Positions 52,067 through 63,180 of a stretch of DNA of 64,000 nt are shown here, piece after piece. Position numbers and translations under genes: made by a program. Numbering within the stretch: position 1 is the stretch's first letter; each line of letters begins with the position of its first letter. This DNA comes from Pseudo-nitzschia pungens (Eukaryota > Bacillariophyta > Bacillariophyceae > Bacillariales > Bacillariaceae): assembly GCA_037355855.1 (NCBI GenBank), contig CM074764.1:3782001-3846000 (forward strand), in the 5' to 3' direction. The notes beneath the pieces are model-generated. The model had not been told where the DNA came from. It did no database searches and saw nothing but the letters and a program-made list of their open reading frames with translations.

Positions 52067-54495
52067 TGGCCATGATCCTGAGCCTGTTTGAGAGCTGTGT
52101 CACCATCCAGAGCAATGGTGATAGAGCCAGAAGCAATATCAAAAAGACTCACCAGAGCAGTGCAACAGGTGAGAACCCCAATGATGCCTGCCAATTCACT
52201 CCTGTAGGATGACTGATCCTCAGGGGACCCACTGACAAAATTACAGCCTGTGAGGAACAATGAGGTAGTCTTGGTGGAGGTATTGGGTGACAGAATGAAA
52301 GCAGAGGTGCCTCGGAGAAGGTCCGGATCATATGAACCATCACATACAGCACTGGCAGTACCACTTTGAATAGCATCAACAAGGGGCTGACAACCAACCT
52401 GTGGTAGGGAATATTTGTGGAGAAGGACTCTTGGAGACTCACAGAGTGCATCAAAGGCATCTGCAGGGGATTCTGGAAGAGAATCAAATGGATTGTACTC
52501 CAGAGGATCCATATCAGGAGGTGCAGAAGCAAAGGCTGAGGGCCCAACCACACGTACAACTTGGCCGAGAATAACAGGGCAGACAAGCACAACAGCACAT
52601 GCTGGTTTGTCAGAAATGATTTCAGAAGTGACCCTGTATCTGCCCCTGCCCTGGGAGGTGCTCACAATCCAGCCAGTAGAAGTTTTGGAGAATATTCTGT
52701 TGGTGGATAAAGACAAAAACCAAGGCCAAAGAGAAGCTGTCTGGGGAGAGAGCCAATGCCCAAGGTGAAAAGAAGGAGCCAATGCCCTGGCTGCAGGGGG
52801 GGGGCAAGAAGGAAGAAAACAGGTCTGAAGAGCCTTGATCCATAAGCGCTGAGCTGCTGGAGGCCAAGGTGGGGGAGGACATCTGGGCCAGTCAAGGTGA
52901 TCCCTCAAGTGATTGGAGGATGTCAGCTGGAAAGCCATGGGGGTAAGCCTTTTCCCATCTGGAGTACAAATATCAGCAAGGGAAATAGCCTTGAGGGACA
53001 TTCGAATGTGATTCAAGAGGGACAAGTCAGCACCTCTGAAGCCAGCGTTGACAAAGGCTTGCATGAGATAACAGTCATTGGAACGTAGCAGAGGAAGAAG
53101 ATCTGGGAAGTCTTCAACCAAGCTCACAGGGTGAACAGAGAAAAACTTCCACACATGTTTGTACCAGCAAGGAGTGACGTATGAAGCAAAAGGATGATAG
53201 GGTGTGACACCAAGATGAAGAGGAAATCCAAGTTCAAGCCGGAGAGACTCAGCAGTTAGCCTGAGAATCCTACCAGTTTGCGAGGACCTGACAGATTCCT
53301 GAAAAAGAGTGGCAATATGACTAAACTCTTGGAGGAGGTATGGATGGATGAAACCAAAGCCTTGATATAGGGAAGGACCATAGAATACATGTCTAGGAAA
53401 TGTCCGCAACATCCCTGCTTTGTTCAGCACAGGAACAAGAGCTGGGTGAATAATCTTAGTCCAGGTGGCCTCATCAAGTTGCGTGACAGGCATGGGGTAT
53501 TCAACAGACTTCATGAAAGAATACTTGAAGGTGTAGAGGGATGCTCGCTTCTCACACTTGGAAGCCTTGAGTTGAGAGCCAAAAGACTGAGACTGGGACT
53601 TCATGTGAGCAATCTGTGCTTCCTCATTGCCATCCATGGAGATAAAAACCCCAAGGGTCTTGTCAGCATGGTCAACTTCAAACCGATCTAGGGTAGCTCG
53701 ATGGCCATTCTTGTCAGCAACAGAGAAGTCACCAGGCATGTCAGCAATTGAGCGGTAGTCCCAACCGGATCCATTCCATTTGAAATCAATCAAATAACAG
53801 AAAGATTTGGCAGGTTCAATAGCACCACCAGTGGCAATAATCCCACCAGCCCATCTGTCAAGAGCTCCCTGAAAGTCAACAGCCAAGGCCTCACCAGATG
53901 TTGAGGAATCAGAGCCAGCACAAAACAAATCTGTGTCATCCACAAAAGCAAAACCCACAAGAGACACCAGTTGCAGTGACAATGAAGTGATAAGATGGAC
54001 ACCATGCCCAGCCTGTTGCATCATTCGGAAGACAATTGTTGACACCAAAGCCCAAAGAGTTGGACCAATACCGTTGCCTTGGCCACAACCACTGAGAGGA
54101 ACAGGTTCATCACCATACACAGGGCCGGAACGACCAAAACCAGTTTTGATGTGGTGCTTGGCATGTTGTAGAGTAGACAGGAGAACCTCACACACATGGG
54201 CAGGAACCCCAAAGCTCTGAAGAGTGAGACCTGCAATGGGATGAGATATCCTATCATAACAGCCCTTGGCATCATTCATAGCCACAGCACCAGATCTGCG
54301 CTTCTGCCGCAGCACATCACAGATGAGCTTCTTGTTCAGGCAGGTGTTGATGGCCTTATGGTGTTTCCTGCTACCATGTTGATCAACAGCCACTGCATTG
54401 GCAAGTTCAGCATGGGCAAGAATGCATCTGCCAATCATCTTGTTGTTGATTTGGAACTCAGAAGACATCAACTGGATAAGCCTCATCTTATCCAC
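52015..54495 (-). pseudogene. LINE reverse transcriptase with N-terminal part of RNase H
   Basis: 826 codons, open from 54495 with a TAA six codons further upstream. Catalytic regions: AVAMNDAKGCYDRI (D75), GCGQGNGIGPTLWAL, and FVDDTDLF (D186-D187). The spacing and the QHGSRKHHKAIN segment before motif A fit a family of LINE-like RTs that I associate with diatoms. Near the end are RNase H residues VCDGSYD, RSELAGIIGV and ALDGDTALKQ. Then the frame is lost at about 52060 and the ORF stops. It lacks its 5' portion, so it cannot encode a whole protein. Confidence 0.78.
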
Positions 54496-54592
54496 TCTAT
54501 ATTCACCAGGTTAAGGTCTTTACTAAGAGGTTACTAATGTCATCTACTACCGTACGGTATTACTAGTAGTACCTGGTCCACGTTGTACCTTG

Positions 54593-55004
54593 CGTCCGAA
54601 AACTGGTTCGCGACCCATCGCGACCAATCGCGACCCGATCGCGACCCAATCGCGACTTGTCTAAAAAAAATTCAACCCCAATTTTTTATTTCACAACCTT
54701 TTTTCCATTATTCTCCACTTTTTTCCATTATTCTCAACCACATTTCTCCCTTTTCTCAACTCCCCCAACGTGTCGACGGAAATGTTCTGTTCTAGACCCT
54801 GACATTCAGTCCCTCTTCACATTTTCATTCCATTTTTACACATTTGACACACTTGACTCAACACAACAAATAATTTTTAATCCAATTTACTTCAATCACA
54901 CCAAAGTGTTACGTCGTGCACCTTTGTGATTTTTTTTTTTCAGTGGTGTCACATCACATACCGGTTTCCCAGCTAAGAATCGCATCACAAAAACACACAC
55001 CACC
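54593..55004 (+). repeat. Left arm of E4
   Basis: Nearly identical to 34672-35081, with the TCGCGACC array in the first 65 bp and a T-run ending in CAG before the gene A leader. The 97 bp between the LINE and this arm hold TACTAGTAGTA repeats only. Confidence 0.75.
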
Positions 55005-58000
55005 ATGCCGAAAGCTTCGTCGGACCCAAGGCACTTTGCCAATGAGCCCAGAATACCCAAGACATTCCATTGTCGCAACTGCATTGCCTCCGGAAGAAGT
55101 AGAAAATCAAAATCCTTCAAGGGATACAAACAAGAATCGAGCCACTTTCACACCTACCGATATGTCTGTAGAGGACTTTCATTTCACTTGAAGTCCAACA
55201 TTGATTGCCGAACTTATTATGTTAAGAACGATCTTATGGATTTTATTTCTTCTGCGAAAGCCGAAGTCACCCTCCCTTTGGTCCGACACGCACCATCACA
55301 GTATGGACTGACAACGACACAGAATGGACCACAAATCCCCCCCTCCCTTGCCGAAACGAACACCGCCGCAACAACTTCTATCCATACCTCACTCAATCCT
55401 CAAGTAATCGCCAATGTACTCATCCCACCCATGGACAGACAGGCAATCGAATCGCATATGGCTGAAAATGAGGAACAAATGAATGCAATCGATTCCGATG
55501 TTGATGCACCTGACAATTTTGATGCCAGTTCTGACACCGAAATATCTGATTCCGAAATCACGAAACGCACCACCATTTCCATAAACGAAAGAGAGGAAAC
55601 ATTCCGGAATCGCACTCTGTTCCCACCCCGTCCGGAACTTATTGCTGAAATCAACCTCCTCAACATTATATCGCAGCACAAGCTACCTCTTTCCACTTAT
55701 CAAACCATTTTCAATTGGGCAAAAGACAGCAACAATCTTCCCGGTTTCGATTTCAATATTACACCAACAAGAAAACGTGACGCCATTTTCCAAGAAATAA
55801 AAAAAAATCTTGGCATAGCGTCGGAACCAAAATTTGAGCCCAAAATTGTGAATTGGCTTCCCGACAACAAACCTGCTCAAATATACGTCCGCTCTTTTCT
55901 GGATGCTTTGTATTCCCTGCTGTCGAACCCAGATTTAATGTTGGAAGAAAATTTGTCATTCCCCAACAGCAATACCCCCTTGTCACCAGAGCATTTCCCG
56001 GTTCGAACTGATTCTTGTCCCATCACTGAGTTGCACCACGGATCATGGTGGTCGGATTCCTGGAGATCCCTCTGCATAGAAGAAAATTCTGAAATCCTTG
56101 TTCCCATCATTTTTTACATGGATGGAATTAGCTTGGATGCGCATGGAAGACTATCACTGACTCCACTCAACATGACCCTAGGCATATTCAACATTGAAAC
56201 CAGGAAAAGGCCAGAAGCATGGACAACAATCTATTTTCATCCTGACTCAGATTTGGAGAGCATCCACCATTCAAGAAAACCATCTCCAAAAGAATCAATC
56301 CAAAACCTCCATAATGCCCTAGAAGTGGCGCTCCGATCTTTCAAAGAAGCATGTGAGTCCACCCATGAAGGCATCCAATGGGATTTTCTCCCTTATGCTG
56401 GCCAATTGTGGCAAGTCAAAATGAAATTTGCAATAGCCTATGTCATCGGTGACACAGAACTGCATGATAAATTATGTGGCAAATATGGATCACGGTCAGG
56501 GGGTGTACAAAAGCTCTGCCGACACTGTAACTGTTCCACCAAGGACATAAATATTCCATCAGCACAACAAACAGCCTCTCTTTGGGTCCCATCCGATTTT
56601 CATACATTTCCAGACTCAGATGACACCACCACCAAGGAATATTTCAACAATATTTCTCACCACCAAATCAGAAATGCATTCCACAGTCTCAACTTTGGTA
56701 CCAATGTAAACAACATCCACCTAGCCACGCCCGGTGAATGCCTCCACATGCACCAGCTCGGGTGTGCCAAACGAGAGGTAGAATCCCTGGAGCAACTGAT
56801 GAAGGGTTCAATACCATGCCCGTATGCTGATCACCTAAAGACCGGTGTTTCCACAGTAAATACAATTGGGCATGTCTCTCAAAAATATGGAGCCCTTCTC
56901 TCAAGGCAGTCGGATCGTGATTTTCCCAGAACTAAATTCAGCTCCAATCTTCTATCTGTCACTAAAAAAGAGGGGCACGATTACAGTGGTATGCTGATTT
57001 CGATTCTTCTAACATTGGTTTCTGAATCCGGCATTGCAATTTTGAGGGACAACTCATTTGTGAAGAAGCACATTGATGTTATCGAACAAATCATCTCTAT
57101 GGAAGAATTTCTCAAACACGGCCGTCCAACCACAAAGTGCATCAAAAATCTTCCCAAAACCATTATTCATTTCCTCAACTCTATCAATGGCACCTGCCTT
57201 AGGAAGGGAATGGGAACAAAACTTATCAAAAATCACCTCTACTTTCACATTCCGAAGTACATCAGTCTTTGGGGTCCAACATTAGGTTTTGATTCTGCAT
57301 ACAGTGAAAGTCACCACAAGACAGAAATAAAAGCACCGTCCAAAAATACTCAACAAAATGCCGCAACCTTAGTCCATCAGACAACCCGTCGGAAAGAAGA
57401 AGCATCTCTCCTTCGACTCGCAACCTCTCATTACAAGTTGAAGAAAGTGGGTGGTGATCCTAAAGTCATTTCCCCCCGTCCTACACAGTATGGTGCCCGT
57501 TTCACCATTTTTCTGGATGGAACCAAAAGTTCTATGAGATGGATCAGACAACGGAACTACAACAAACCATTTCATTCATCAATTGTGCTAGATTTTGTTT
57601 GCAACTCTGTCCTTCCTTTGCTCAATGACACATCCAGCATATTTGGGTTCACCGAACACAACAGATGGGATTCTGTGAATCGCGTCAACTACCTGTTCCG
57701 ATGTCACCCCTCATACAGGTCTGATTCAGGCCAAGTTAACAGTGTATGGTTTGACTGGGCAATGTTTGCAGTTGATGACAACACTGAAATCCCCTGTCAA
57801 ATGCTGTGTTTTCTGCATGTAAAAGATTTGAAACAACCCACATCGGCTGTGAATGGATACAATGTCGATTCAGATGGCATCTACGCGGTTGTCAGAAAGT
57901 TTAGAGAGGATCCGAGGTCTACATCATCTCACTTTGTAAAAAGCGGCTATCTCGACAATACTTTATATTTATTTAACACTGACACTATTCTTTCCGAACT

Positions 58001-58196
58001 GGCAGTCGTTCCTGAACTGGACGAGAATGCTGAACCGGTAAACAATGGTCGTTGGTTGGTTGTTCACAATCGATTGCAATGGCTCGAATTCTTTGAAAAG
58101 AGGAATAATTCTATGACCTATACTACCTACGAGAGCCTCTACTCCGCTTGCCCTGTACAACGAGAGGAATCAGACAGCACCGGCATTGCTGAATGA
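55005..58196 (+). CDS. Gene A (E4): probable CACTA/Plavaka-like transposase
   Basis: 1063 aa, same length as the E3 copy, with about 39 substitutions and no indels by hand count. All putative catalytic motifs are unchanged (FYMDGISLD, VIGDTELHDKLCG, PGECLHMHQLG). About a third of the changes cluster in ~55 residues near position 840 (RPTQYGARFTIFLDGTKSS against RPPQSGSRFTIFRDGTRGS), which may be a short exchange tract with a third copy. Intact, so a second possible source of transposase. Confidence 0.72.
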   Translation: MPKASSDPRHFANEPRIPKTFHCRNCIASGRSRKSKSFKGYKQESSHFHTYRYVCRGLSFHLKSNIDCRTYYVKNDLMDFISSAKAEVTLPLVRHAPSQYGLTTTQNGPQIPPSLAETNTAATTSIHTSLNPQVIANVLIPPMDRQAIESHMAENEEQMNAIDSDVDAPDNFDASSDTEISDSEITKRTTISINEREETFRNRTLFPPRPELIAEINLLNIISQHKLPLSTYQTIFNWAKDSNNLPGFDFNITPTRKRDAIFQEIKKNLGIASEPKFEPKIVNWLPDNKPAQIYVRSFLDALYSLLSNPDLMLEENLSFPNSNTPLSPEHFPVRTDSCPITELHHGSWWSDSWRSLCIEENSEILVPIIFYMDGISLDAHGRLSLTPLNMTLGIFNIETRKRPEAWTTIYFHPDSDLESIHHSRKPSPKESIQNLHNALEVALRSFKEACESTHEGIQWDFLPYAGQLWQVKMKFAIAYVIGDTELHDKLCGKYGSRSGGVQKLCRHCNCSTKDINIPSAQQTASLWVPSDFHTFPDSDDTTTKEYFNNISHHQIRNAFHSLNFGTNVNNIHLATPGECLHMHQLGCAKREVESLEQLMKGSIPCPYADHLKTGVSTVNTIGHVSQKYGALLSRQSDRDFPRTKFSSNLLSVTKKEGHDYSGMLISILLTLVSESGIAILRDNSFVKKHIDVIEQIISMEEFLKHGRPTTKCIKNLPKTIIHFLNSINGTCLRKGMGTKLIKNHLYFHIPKYISLWGPTLGFDSAYSESHHKTEIKAPSKNTQQNAATLVHQTTRRKEEASLLRLATSHYKLKKVGGDPKVISPRPTQYGARFTIFLDGTKSSMRWIRQRNYNKPFHSSIVLDFVCNSVLPLLNDTSSIFGFTEHNRWDSVNRVNYLFRCHPSYRSDSGQVNSVWFDWAMFAVDDNTEIPCQMLCFLHVKDLKQPTSAVNGYNVDSDGIYAVVRKFREDPRSTSSHFVKSGYLDNTLYLFNTDTILSELAVVPELDENAEPVNNGRWLVVHNRLQWLEFFEKRNNSMTYTTYESLYSACPVQREESDSTGIAE

Positions 58197-58254
58197 ACCA
58201 TTCTACACTAGGCAGGTAACTAAACAATAAAAAATCTTTGTATCATTTGCTTCC

Positions 58255-58745
58255 GGCGTGATTGAAATCGATTGTCTTCGTCGTCATTAAAATCGTCGTC
58301 GCTCTTCGATTCGATTATCTTCGTCGTCATTGAAATCGTCGTTGCTCTTCGCTACGATAGCCTTTCGCTTCGTCGTCCTTCCTAAAATCGTCGTTGCTCT
58401 TCGCTCCGATAGCCTTCCTCTCTGTCCTTGAAATCGTCGTCGCTCTTCGATTCGATTGTCTTCGTCGTCCTAGAAATCGTCGTTGCTTTTCGCTCCGATG
58501 GCCTTCCTCTTCGTCTAGCCTTTCTCTTCGTCGTCCTCTCTGAAACCGTCGTTGCTCTTCGCTTCGATTGTCTTCGTCGTCCTTCCTAAAATCGTCGTTG
58601 CTCTTCGCTACGATAGCCTTTCTCTTCGTCGTCCTTCCTAAAATCGTCGTTGCTCTTCGCTACGATAGCCTTCCTCTTCGTCCTTGAAATCATCGTCGCT
58701 CTTCGATTCGATTGTCTTCGTCGTCATTGCTCCTCTCTTTCATCA
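58255..58745 (-). repeat. AAATCGTCGTTGCTCTTCG repeat between genes A and B (E4)
   Basis: Counterpart of 38330-38905 with a different number and order of units. Confidence 0.78.
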
Positions 58746-58779
58746 TCTTCGTTGTCGTCCCTTCGATCCTCTATTCGAA

Positions 58780-60897
58780 TCAGTCATTCCGCCAAAACTC
58801 TGAAACATCCTCTGCCTCCGTTTCTGATTCTGATGGTAGTGAAGCCGAACCGTAGTCAATTAAATTTGGATGAACATAAGAAACTTCTGAACCCGAACCT
58901 GAATTATCATCCTCTTCGTCATCCCCATCCGCATCATCCTCTTCGTCATCCCCATCCGCATTCCCAGGAGGATCATTGGCTCCAGCTTCAGCTGCTTCAA
59001 CTGCAGCATTTGCTTCGTCCAAAGCACCGTTGGCAGCGTCTCTTGCTGCCCGGGCTTCGTCACGTGCAGCTTCAGTTTCAAGTTCGCGTGCATGTGCCTC
59101 GTGCTCCTCGTCCTGAGTGGCATTTTGATTTTCAGCAACGGCCATCCAATTGTCAAATGCTGCTTGCCACTCTGCCTGTCTTTGTGTGAGCACTTCTTCC
59201 GCCGCTTCAAAGTTCCTTCGGGCGATCGTTCGTTGTTTTCTTTCTTTGCCCCAATCAAGCAAGCAGAACACAAATGTTTTTGGACCGCGACCACCCCTTC
59301 CCATGCCGTACCTTCTATAAAATTCAGGGTTCTTAGTGGCAAACCCAATCTTATTCTCCAGACTGAAAACAACACCTTCTTCATCCGTACCGAATTTGTC
59401 ATAGTGAACACCGACCGGGTGTTGCACAAGTGTTGTTGAATTAAAGGAACAAAACTGATACAAAATTTCACCAATGTCATTCGACTCGGCACGGGTCATG
59501 GCTTTCTTGTAGTTTCTCAACTCCCGTTCCACAGCAAGTGGGACGACGTTCAGTTTGTTGCCAATCTTGCTCAGTTCCGTCAAAAGTAATGCACTCACTA
59601 TCTTCGACTCTGTGAACGGTTTAAAGAAATTGTATTCGGAGAACAATTCCCTGGTAACAGGACCGATCTGCCCTCCATACTGTGGGTTTGAATATGCCCA
59701 ATGAGTTGGTTTTCCTTTCCTGTTTATGTAAAATACATGTATTTTGTGCTGATCTGGAACAACGAAGGTTGCATTTCCTTTCCTGGGAGTTACACTTGGA
59801 TATTCAAGCATCTGGAAGAGGGCTCGAGTCGGTCCTTTGTATACTCCACTACTGCCCCCGGTGCGCTTTCTCTCTATGTGGTTGTTCCTGGTCATGTTCC
59901 GCACCTCACGAAACAGGGAGTGAACCCGATTTTGGTTCATTCGAAGGACACGACTTTCATGATAGAACCGAGCCAGGAGCAGGTTTTGTTTCTGTCCAAG
60001 TTCAGGTGATTCAGAAAAACTTCCCACGATGATGGTAGCATCACAGTCTTCCCCGCGATCGGCGACGGAGAACACCATTGACTTGTCGAGTGATTCCACT
60101 GTATACTCAGGATAGTTGTTGATTTTTTGGGTACACTGTGTGCCATGCACAACAATGAGTTGCACTCTGTACAATCTTTTTTTATTGGGATTGGCAATTT
60201 CCGGACACGTGACATACACCAAACTTGTTTCGACTGTCTCTGTAAGTTTGCTTGGTTTTACATCTGATGCTGCAGCCTGCCTTGCTAGATCATAGCCCAC
60301 GACAAAATGTTTCACTCCAGCAAGGTTTGGCTCCTTCCCGAATCCATGGCAATCAATGACATTCTCCGAGTTTAGAGGTGTATCGATTATCAAATTGTAC
60401 TCTGGTAACACAATGTAACCATCATACCTAAGTTCGACTACTTGGCTTTCGACATGGATGAAATGATCGTGTGACCTCATGACATGCTCCTTTTGACTAT
60501 CAAAAATGCACCCGTGACAAGTTGATACCACGGTTTGATTATCTTTCAGTGCTTTTTTCATCTGTTCAATCCCATCTGGTAGATCTGTGCTTTGCGCTGT
60601 CTTCTCGTCAATGAGTCGAAAAATAGATCTAAGGCATCTCCTGCAAGAAAAAGTGTTGCACCTTGTGCAAACAATTCCGTCTGAAGTGCGACGGCAGCTT
60701 TTGGTGTCCTTCTTCCACCTTGTGCTTTCCTGAGTCAACGTTGATCTGCAACCTAAATTGCAACCACCGACAATGTCCTCGTCACTAGTACATCTCTGAT
60801 CGTGCTTTCTCATCCACCTGTCACGCTTAATCTCTTTGTTTTCGACAGGATCCACTCCGACCTTTTTCTTCCTCTTGGAACGCGATGTACGTGTCAT
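58780..60897 (-). CDS. Gene B (E4): Cys-rich conserved protein of unknown function
   Basis: 705 aa from the ATG at 60897. The cysteine cluster (SCRRTSDGIVCTRCNTFSCRRC, TCHGC, HDHFIH), the central region (NVIDCHGFGKEPN, NPQYGGQIGP, VGVHYDKFG) and the coiled coil are shared with E3. The acidic tail is longer and contains a duplicated DADGDDEEDD-type unit. By eye roughly one residue in four differs from the E3 protein, far more than for gene A. The first cysteine pair (CRC in E3) is GGC here, so that pair is not essential, while the later ones are invariant. Confidence 0.75.
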   Translation of the reverse strand: MTRTSRSKRKKKVGVDPVENKEIKRDRWMRKHDQRCTSDEDIVGGCNLGCRSTLTQESTRWKKDTKSCRRTSDGIVCTRCNTFSCRRCLRSIFRLIDEKTAQSTDLPDGIEQMKKALKDNQTVVSTCHGCIFDSQKEHVMRSHDHFIHVESQVVELRYDGYIVLPEYNLIIDTPLNSENVIDCHGFGKEPNLAGVKHFVVGYDLARQAAASDVKPSKLTETVETSLVYVTCPEIANPNKKRLYRVQLIVVHGTQCTQKINNYPEYTVESLDKSMVFSVADRGEDCDATIIVGSFSESPELGQKQNLLLARFYHESRVLRMNQNRVHSLFREVRNMTRNNHIERKRTGGSSGVYKGPTRALFQMLEYPSVTPRKGNATFVVPDQHKIHVFYINRKGKPTHWAYSNPQYGGQIGPVTRELFSEYNFFKPFTESKIVSALLLTELSKIGNKLNVVPLAVERELRNYKKAMTRAESNDIGEILYQFCSFNSTTLVQHPVGVHYDKFGTDEEGVVFSLENKIGFATKNPEFYRRYGMGRGGRGPKTFVFCLLDWGKERKQRTIARRNFEAAEEVLTQRQAEWQAAFDNWMAVAENQNATQDEEHEAHARELETEAARDEARAARDAANGALDEANAAVEAAEAGANDPPGNADGDDEEDDADGDDEEDDNSGSGSEVSYVHPNLIDYGSASLPSESETEAEDVSEFWRND

Positions 60898-60909
60898 GTT
60901 ACTGAATTC

Positions 60910-61200
60910 TTTCGTCTCGTCGGCGCTCTTCGCTGGGATCGTCTTTGTCGGCGTCGTTGCTGTTCGCACCGATCACTTTCGTCTTTCTCGCCGTCCCTGA
61001 AATCGTCGTTGGTCTTCGCTTCTGTTCGCACCGATCACTTTCGTCTTTCTCGCCGTCCCTGAAATCGTCGTTGGTCTTCGCTTCGATTGTATTCGTCGTC
61101 GTCCCTGAGATAGTCGACGCTCTTCGCTTCGATTGTATTCGTCGTCGTCCCTGAAATCGTCGGCGCTTTTCGATCCGATCGTTGCTCTGCGTTTCGATCG
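60910..61200 (-). repeat. AAATCGTCG repeat upstream of gene B (E4)
   Basis: Includes a near-perfect ~66-bp duplication (60957-61085) around GCACCGATCACTTTCGTCTT. Counterpart of 41000-41480. Confidence 0.75.
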
Positions 61201-61339
61201 TGTTCGTTGTCAAGCAGTGGTTCGATGCGAAAAATGTTAGTACTAGTAATGATTCTAAATCAAACATGCACGATACACCTACATCTTAAAAGCAGAAAAT
61301 AAGAGAATATTTTTAGGGAACTATGCATACCTTTTCGGA

Positions 61340-61884
61340 TCGCTCCGGTTATCGTCGTCGGTCCTCTTTGATCCGATCGTCGTCGTCCCTCTTGCTTCCG
61401 ATCGTGGTCGTTGACCCTCTTGCTTTCGATCGTGGTCCCTATTTGTTTTGCGAATGTACAAAATAAACAACAGGCGGTTAGTCGTCATCGTCGGCCCGGT
61501 TGGCATCGTCGTCTCTCTCTCTTCCGAACGGTATTCAATTACGGTACCTTTTAGTGTCGTCGTCTTTGTTCCGATCGTCGTCTTTGTTTCGATCGTCGTC
61601 GTCGTCGTCGTCGTCCTTGAAATCGTCGTTGCTCTTCGCTTCGATCGTCTCCGTCGTTGCTCTTTGCTACGATCTGTGTGTGGTTGTACAAAATAAACAA
61701 CGGGCGGTTAGTCGTCATCGTCGTCCCGGTCGTCGTCGTCGTCGTCCCGATCGTCGTCGTCAGCTCGCTCGTCATCGTCGTCCCCCTCTTCTACGAACGT
61801 ACCTTCGTCGTACCTTTTAGTGTCTTCGGTCTTCGTTGTTCCGATCGTCTTTGTCGTCCTCTGAAGGTTCGTTCGCGCGTTGTA
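61340..61884. repeat. CGTCGT-rich tract with TGTACAAAATAAACAAC motifs (E4)
   Basis: Counterpart of 41590-42124. Its second half (61660-61884) matches E1 2805-3014 more closely than E3, so E1 derives from an E4-like parent. Confidence 0.6.
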
Positions 61885-62350
61885 CTCGTAGATATCTGGA
61901 TAAGCCAGATGACTCAAGGTCTGCAACCCACCCTACCTTGATAACAAAAGATAACAGGAAGGATTTCAAGAGTGATCAGTTCTTTACTTTCTTTGCCATT
62001 AGTCTCTCCAAGATGGTACCAGGCGCCTTGCTCTCACTTTAAACTGGGCCTGACAGAAAATTCCAACGCCGAAACGAAATCGAAAATTGTGACACATCCT
62101 GTACGAGGGAGATGTGGGGCGGAAAATAAACACCGCGATAGTTACGTACTTTACAGTAGTCTACGGTACCGGGTGTACAGACTGCATGAAAAAATGACAT
62201 CAGTGTACGTAACTTGCAGTAGGAACTGTACATGCTGATGAGTACAAAAAAACGACTGGTTTGCAGAGGCTTGTATGCAGGGGATGTGTAGGTTTCCAGT
62301 ACTGTGTACACTGTACGTATGGTACTGGTACAAATCTTTTGGCGCGAAGT
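61885..62350. other. Conserved non-coding block of the E family (E4 copy)
   Basis: Nearly identical to E1 3015-3470, from the TAAGCCAGATGAC segment to GTACAAATCTTTTGGCGCG. It lies between divergent genes B and C. Confidence 0.6.
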
Positions 62351-62569
62351 TGTGGTTGGTTGTCCCGGTATGGTATGTATGGTATTAACCTTAGCATCAT
62401 AATATTGCCCACTATTGTATGTTGATATCATCAGTCAAATAATATTGCCTGATATTACTACTAGTAGCAAAATAATAGCACCGGTAATATTATTTGCTAG
62501 GCATCATAATACTGCCCACTGTATGTTGCTAGCACTACTAAGCATCATAACACTGCCCACTGTATGTTG

Positions 62570-62780
62570 CTAGCATCAGGCTGTAATATTATTTGCTAGC
62601 ATCGTAATAGTGCCCACTGTATGTTACTAGCACTACTAGGCTGTAATATTATTTGCTAGCATCATAATAGTGCCCACTGTATGTTGCTAGCATCAGGCTG
62701 TAATATTATTTGCTAGCATCGTAATAGTGCCCACTGTATGTTGCTAGCACTACTAGGCTGTAATATTATTTGCTAGTAGT
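62570..62780. repeat. 60-bp tandem repeat upstream of gene C (E4)
   Basis: Three to four units of the 42719-43438 family. A more degenerate version (ATCATAATACTGCCCACTG) starts at ~62500. The 400 bp after it match E3 upstream of gene C. Confidence 0.88.
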
Positions 62781-63180
62781 GACCACTGTTCCTTGCTTGC
62801 AGTAGGCTGTACTACAATACATTTTGACACGATGCCAGCAGAAAGTGGTGGGAGTAACATTGATTTCTTTGCAAACCAATACGTTATTCCTATCATTATT
62901 ATTACCCCCTAAACAAAACCTTGCCCACGACGCATGACCAACCCTTGACTGTTAGTAGTGCCTATGGACAACGGTTTTTTTTCAGTTTCCAAAACATTCA
63001 GTTCAAACTTGTTTTGTTCCACGGTGAAAAAAAGGATCACATCGTGTTTACATTTTAAACATTTTGAGATCAATTGTTACGATCAAGCAATTGCCCAATG
63101 AATTCATGCTTCGGAGCCTTTAAGATGAACAAACATAATTTCAATTTTCATACAGGAGCTTCAGTTCACTGTGAAACATC

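Larger units (their letters stand above)
50590..54495 (-). mobile_element. Broken LINE-type retrotransposon
   Basis: On the minus strand, an RT domain is followed by RNase H and a C-terminal CCHC motif, with no LTRs. The N-terminal endonuclease and RT fingers are missing, and a frameshift divides the RNase H. The 3' end cannot be fixed; no A-tail is evident on the minus strand near 50590. The E4 left end begins 97 bp upstream of the RT frame, so the missing 5' part may lie beyond E4. Confidence 0.72.
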
